Source: a virus. From it: a DNA stretch of 39,942 nucleotides. The stretch lies in IMG/VR virus record IMGVR_UViG_3300037185_000081, positions 1 to 39,942 of that record; one strand, written 5' to 3'. Made by a program: the position numbers and the translations under genes. Positions within the stretch are counted from its first letter, which is position 1. Every line of letters begins with the position of its first letter. Shown here piece by piece: positions 39,931 through 39,942 of the stretch. The notes under the pieces are model-generated. The model was not told where the DNA came from and did no database searches. It saw nothing but the letters and a program-made list of their open reading frames with translations.

Positions 39931-39942
39931 CTTTGAGCAAAA

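Noticed and set aside
1-39942. CRISPR array or anti-phage island
   Set aside because: No regular repeat-spacer structure and no toxin-antitoxin or restriction pair. The TGTTAC boxes are too short and close for CRISPR repeats.
1-39942. Circular phage genome with terminal overlap
   Set aside because: The end repeats are only about three-quarters identical and the right copy continues into a tRNA, so they are not an assembly overlap.

Overview
The window reads as an almost complete temperate siphovirus genome (HK97-fold, cos-type packaging genes) integrated in a bacterium. The DNA is GC-rich. Most genes carry AAAGGAGG-like ribosome sites at normal spacing, neighbours often share ATGA or TGATG overlaps, and the gene repertoire (large serine recombinase, DUF2800/DUF2815/PolA/VirE-type replication genes, SNF2-like helicase plus VRR-NUC, DUF1492-like regulator, P27 terminase) is what is usually seen in phages of Bacillota. 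No host marker gene is present, so a more precise host would be a guess.

Layout. (1) 1-2210, minus strand: a large serine recombinase running off the left edge and a Xre-family repressor. (2) 2211-2349: a divergent control region whose leftward and rightward promoters each carry a GTTACA box in the spacer. (3) 2350-19044, plus strand: early/replication genes, including small unknown proteins, a Cro-like HTH, a Cas4/RecB-like nuclease, an SSB-like protein, family A DNA polymerase, a VirE-type primase-helicase, an HNH protein, a MazG-like pyrophosphohydrolase, then a second control region (16801-16913), VRR-NUC, helicase and late regulator. (4) 19045-19192: a promoter-like element overlapping a terminator. 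(5) 19193-28515: HNH, a ParB-methyltransferase split by a frameshift at a G tract, terminases, portal, protease, capsid, connectors, major tail protein and a -1 frameshifted tail chaperone. (6) 28537-37736: tape measure, Dit, baseplate, three related tail-tip proteins and a BppU-like fibre, with a strongly folded non-coding segment before the fibre. (7) 37830-39203: small tail/lysis genes with a holin-like protein but no recognisable endolysin. (8) 39237-39891: an opposite-strand lipoprotein (a likely moron), a degenerate second copy of the recombinase 3' end, and a tRNA-Thr.

The genes fit a lysogeny switch: the repressor probably holds both divergent promoters through GTTACA boxes. Clusters of the related TGTTAC box, including an identical 23-bp block in inverted orientation, lie upstream of the recombinase and upstream of the VRR-NUC/helicase/late-regulator operon, so one protein may govern integration, early and middle transcription. 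The late regulator then probably switches on packaging, structure and lysis genes from about 19.04 kb, and that transcription ends at about 39.22 kb.

Most worth following up are the TGTTAC-box regulon, the folded RNA at 35776-35935, the possibly phase-variable methyltransferase, the missing endolysin next to a Trp/Arg-rich 55-residue protein, and the imperfect repeat of the recombinase 3' end at both window edges.
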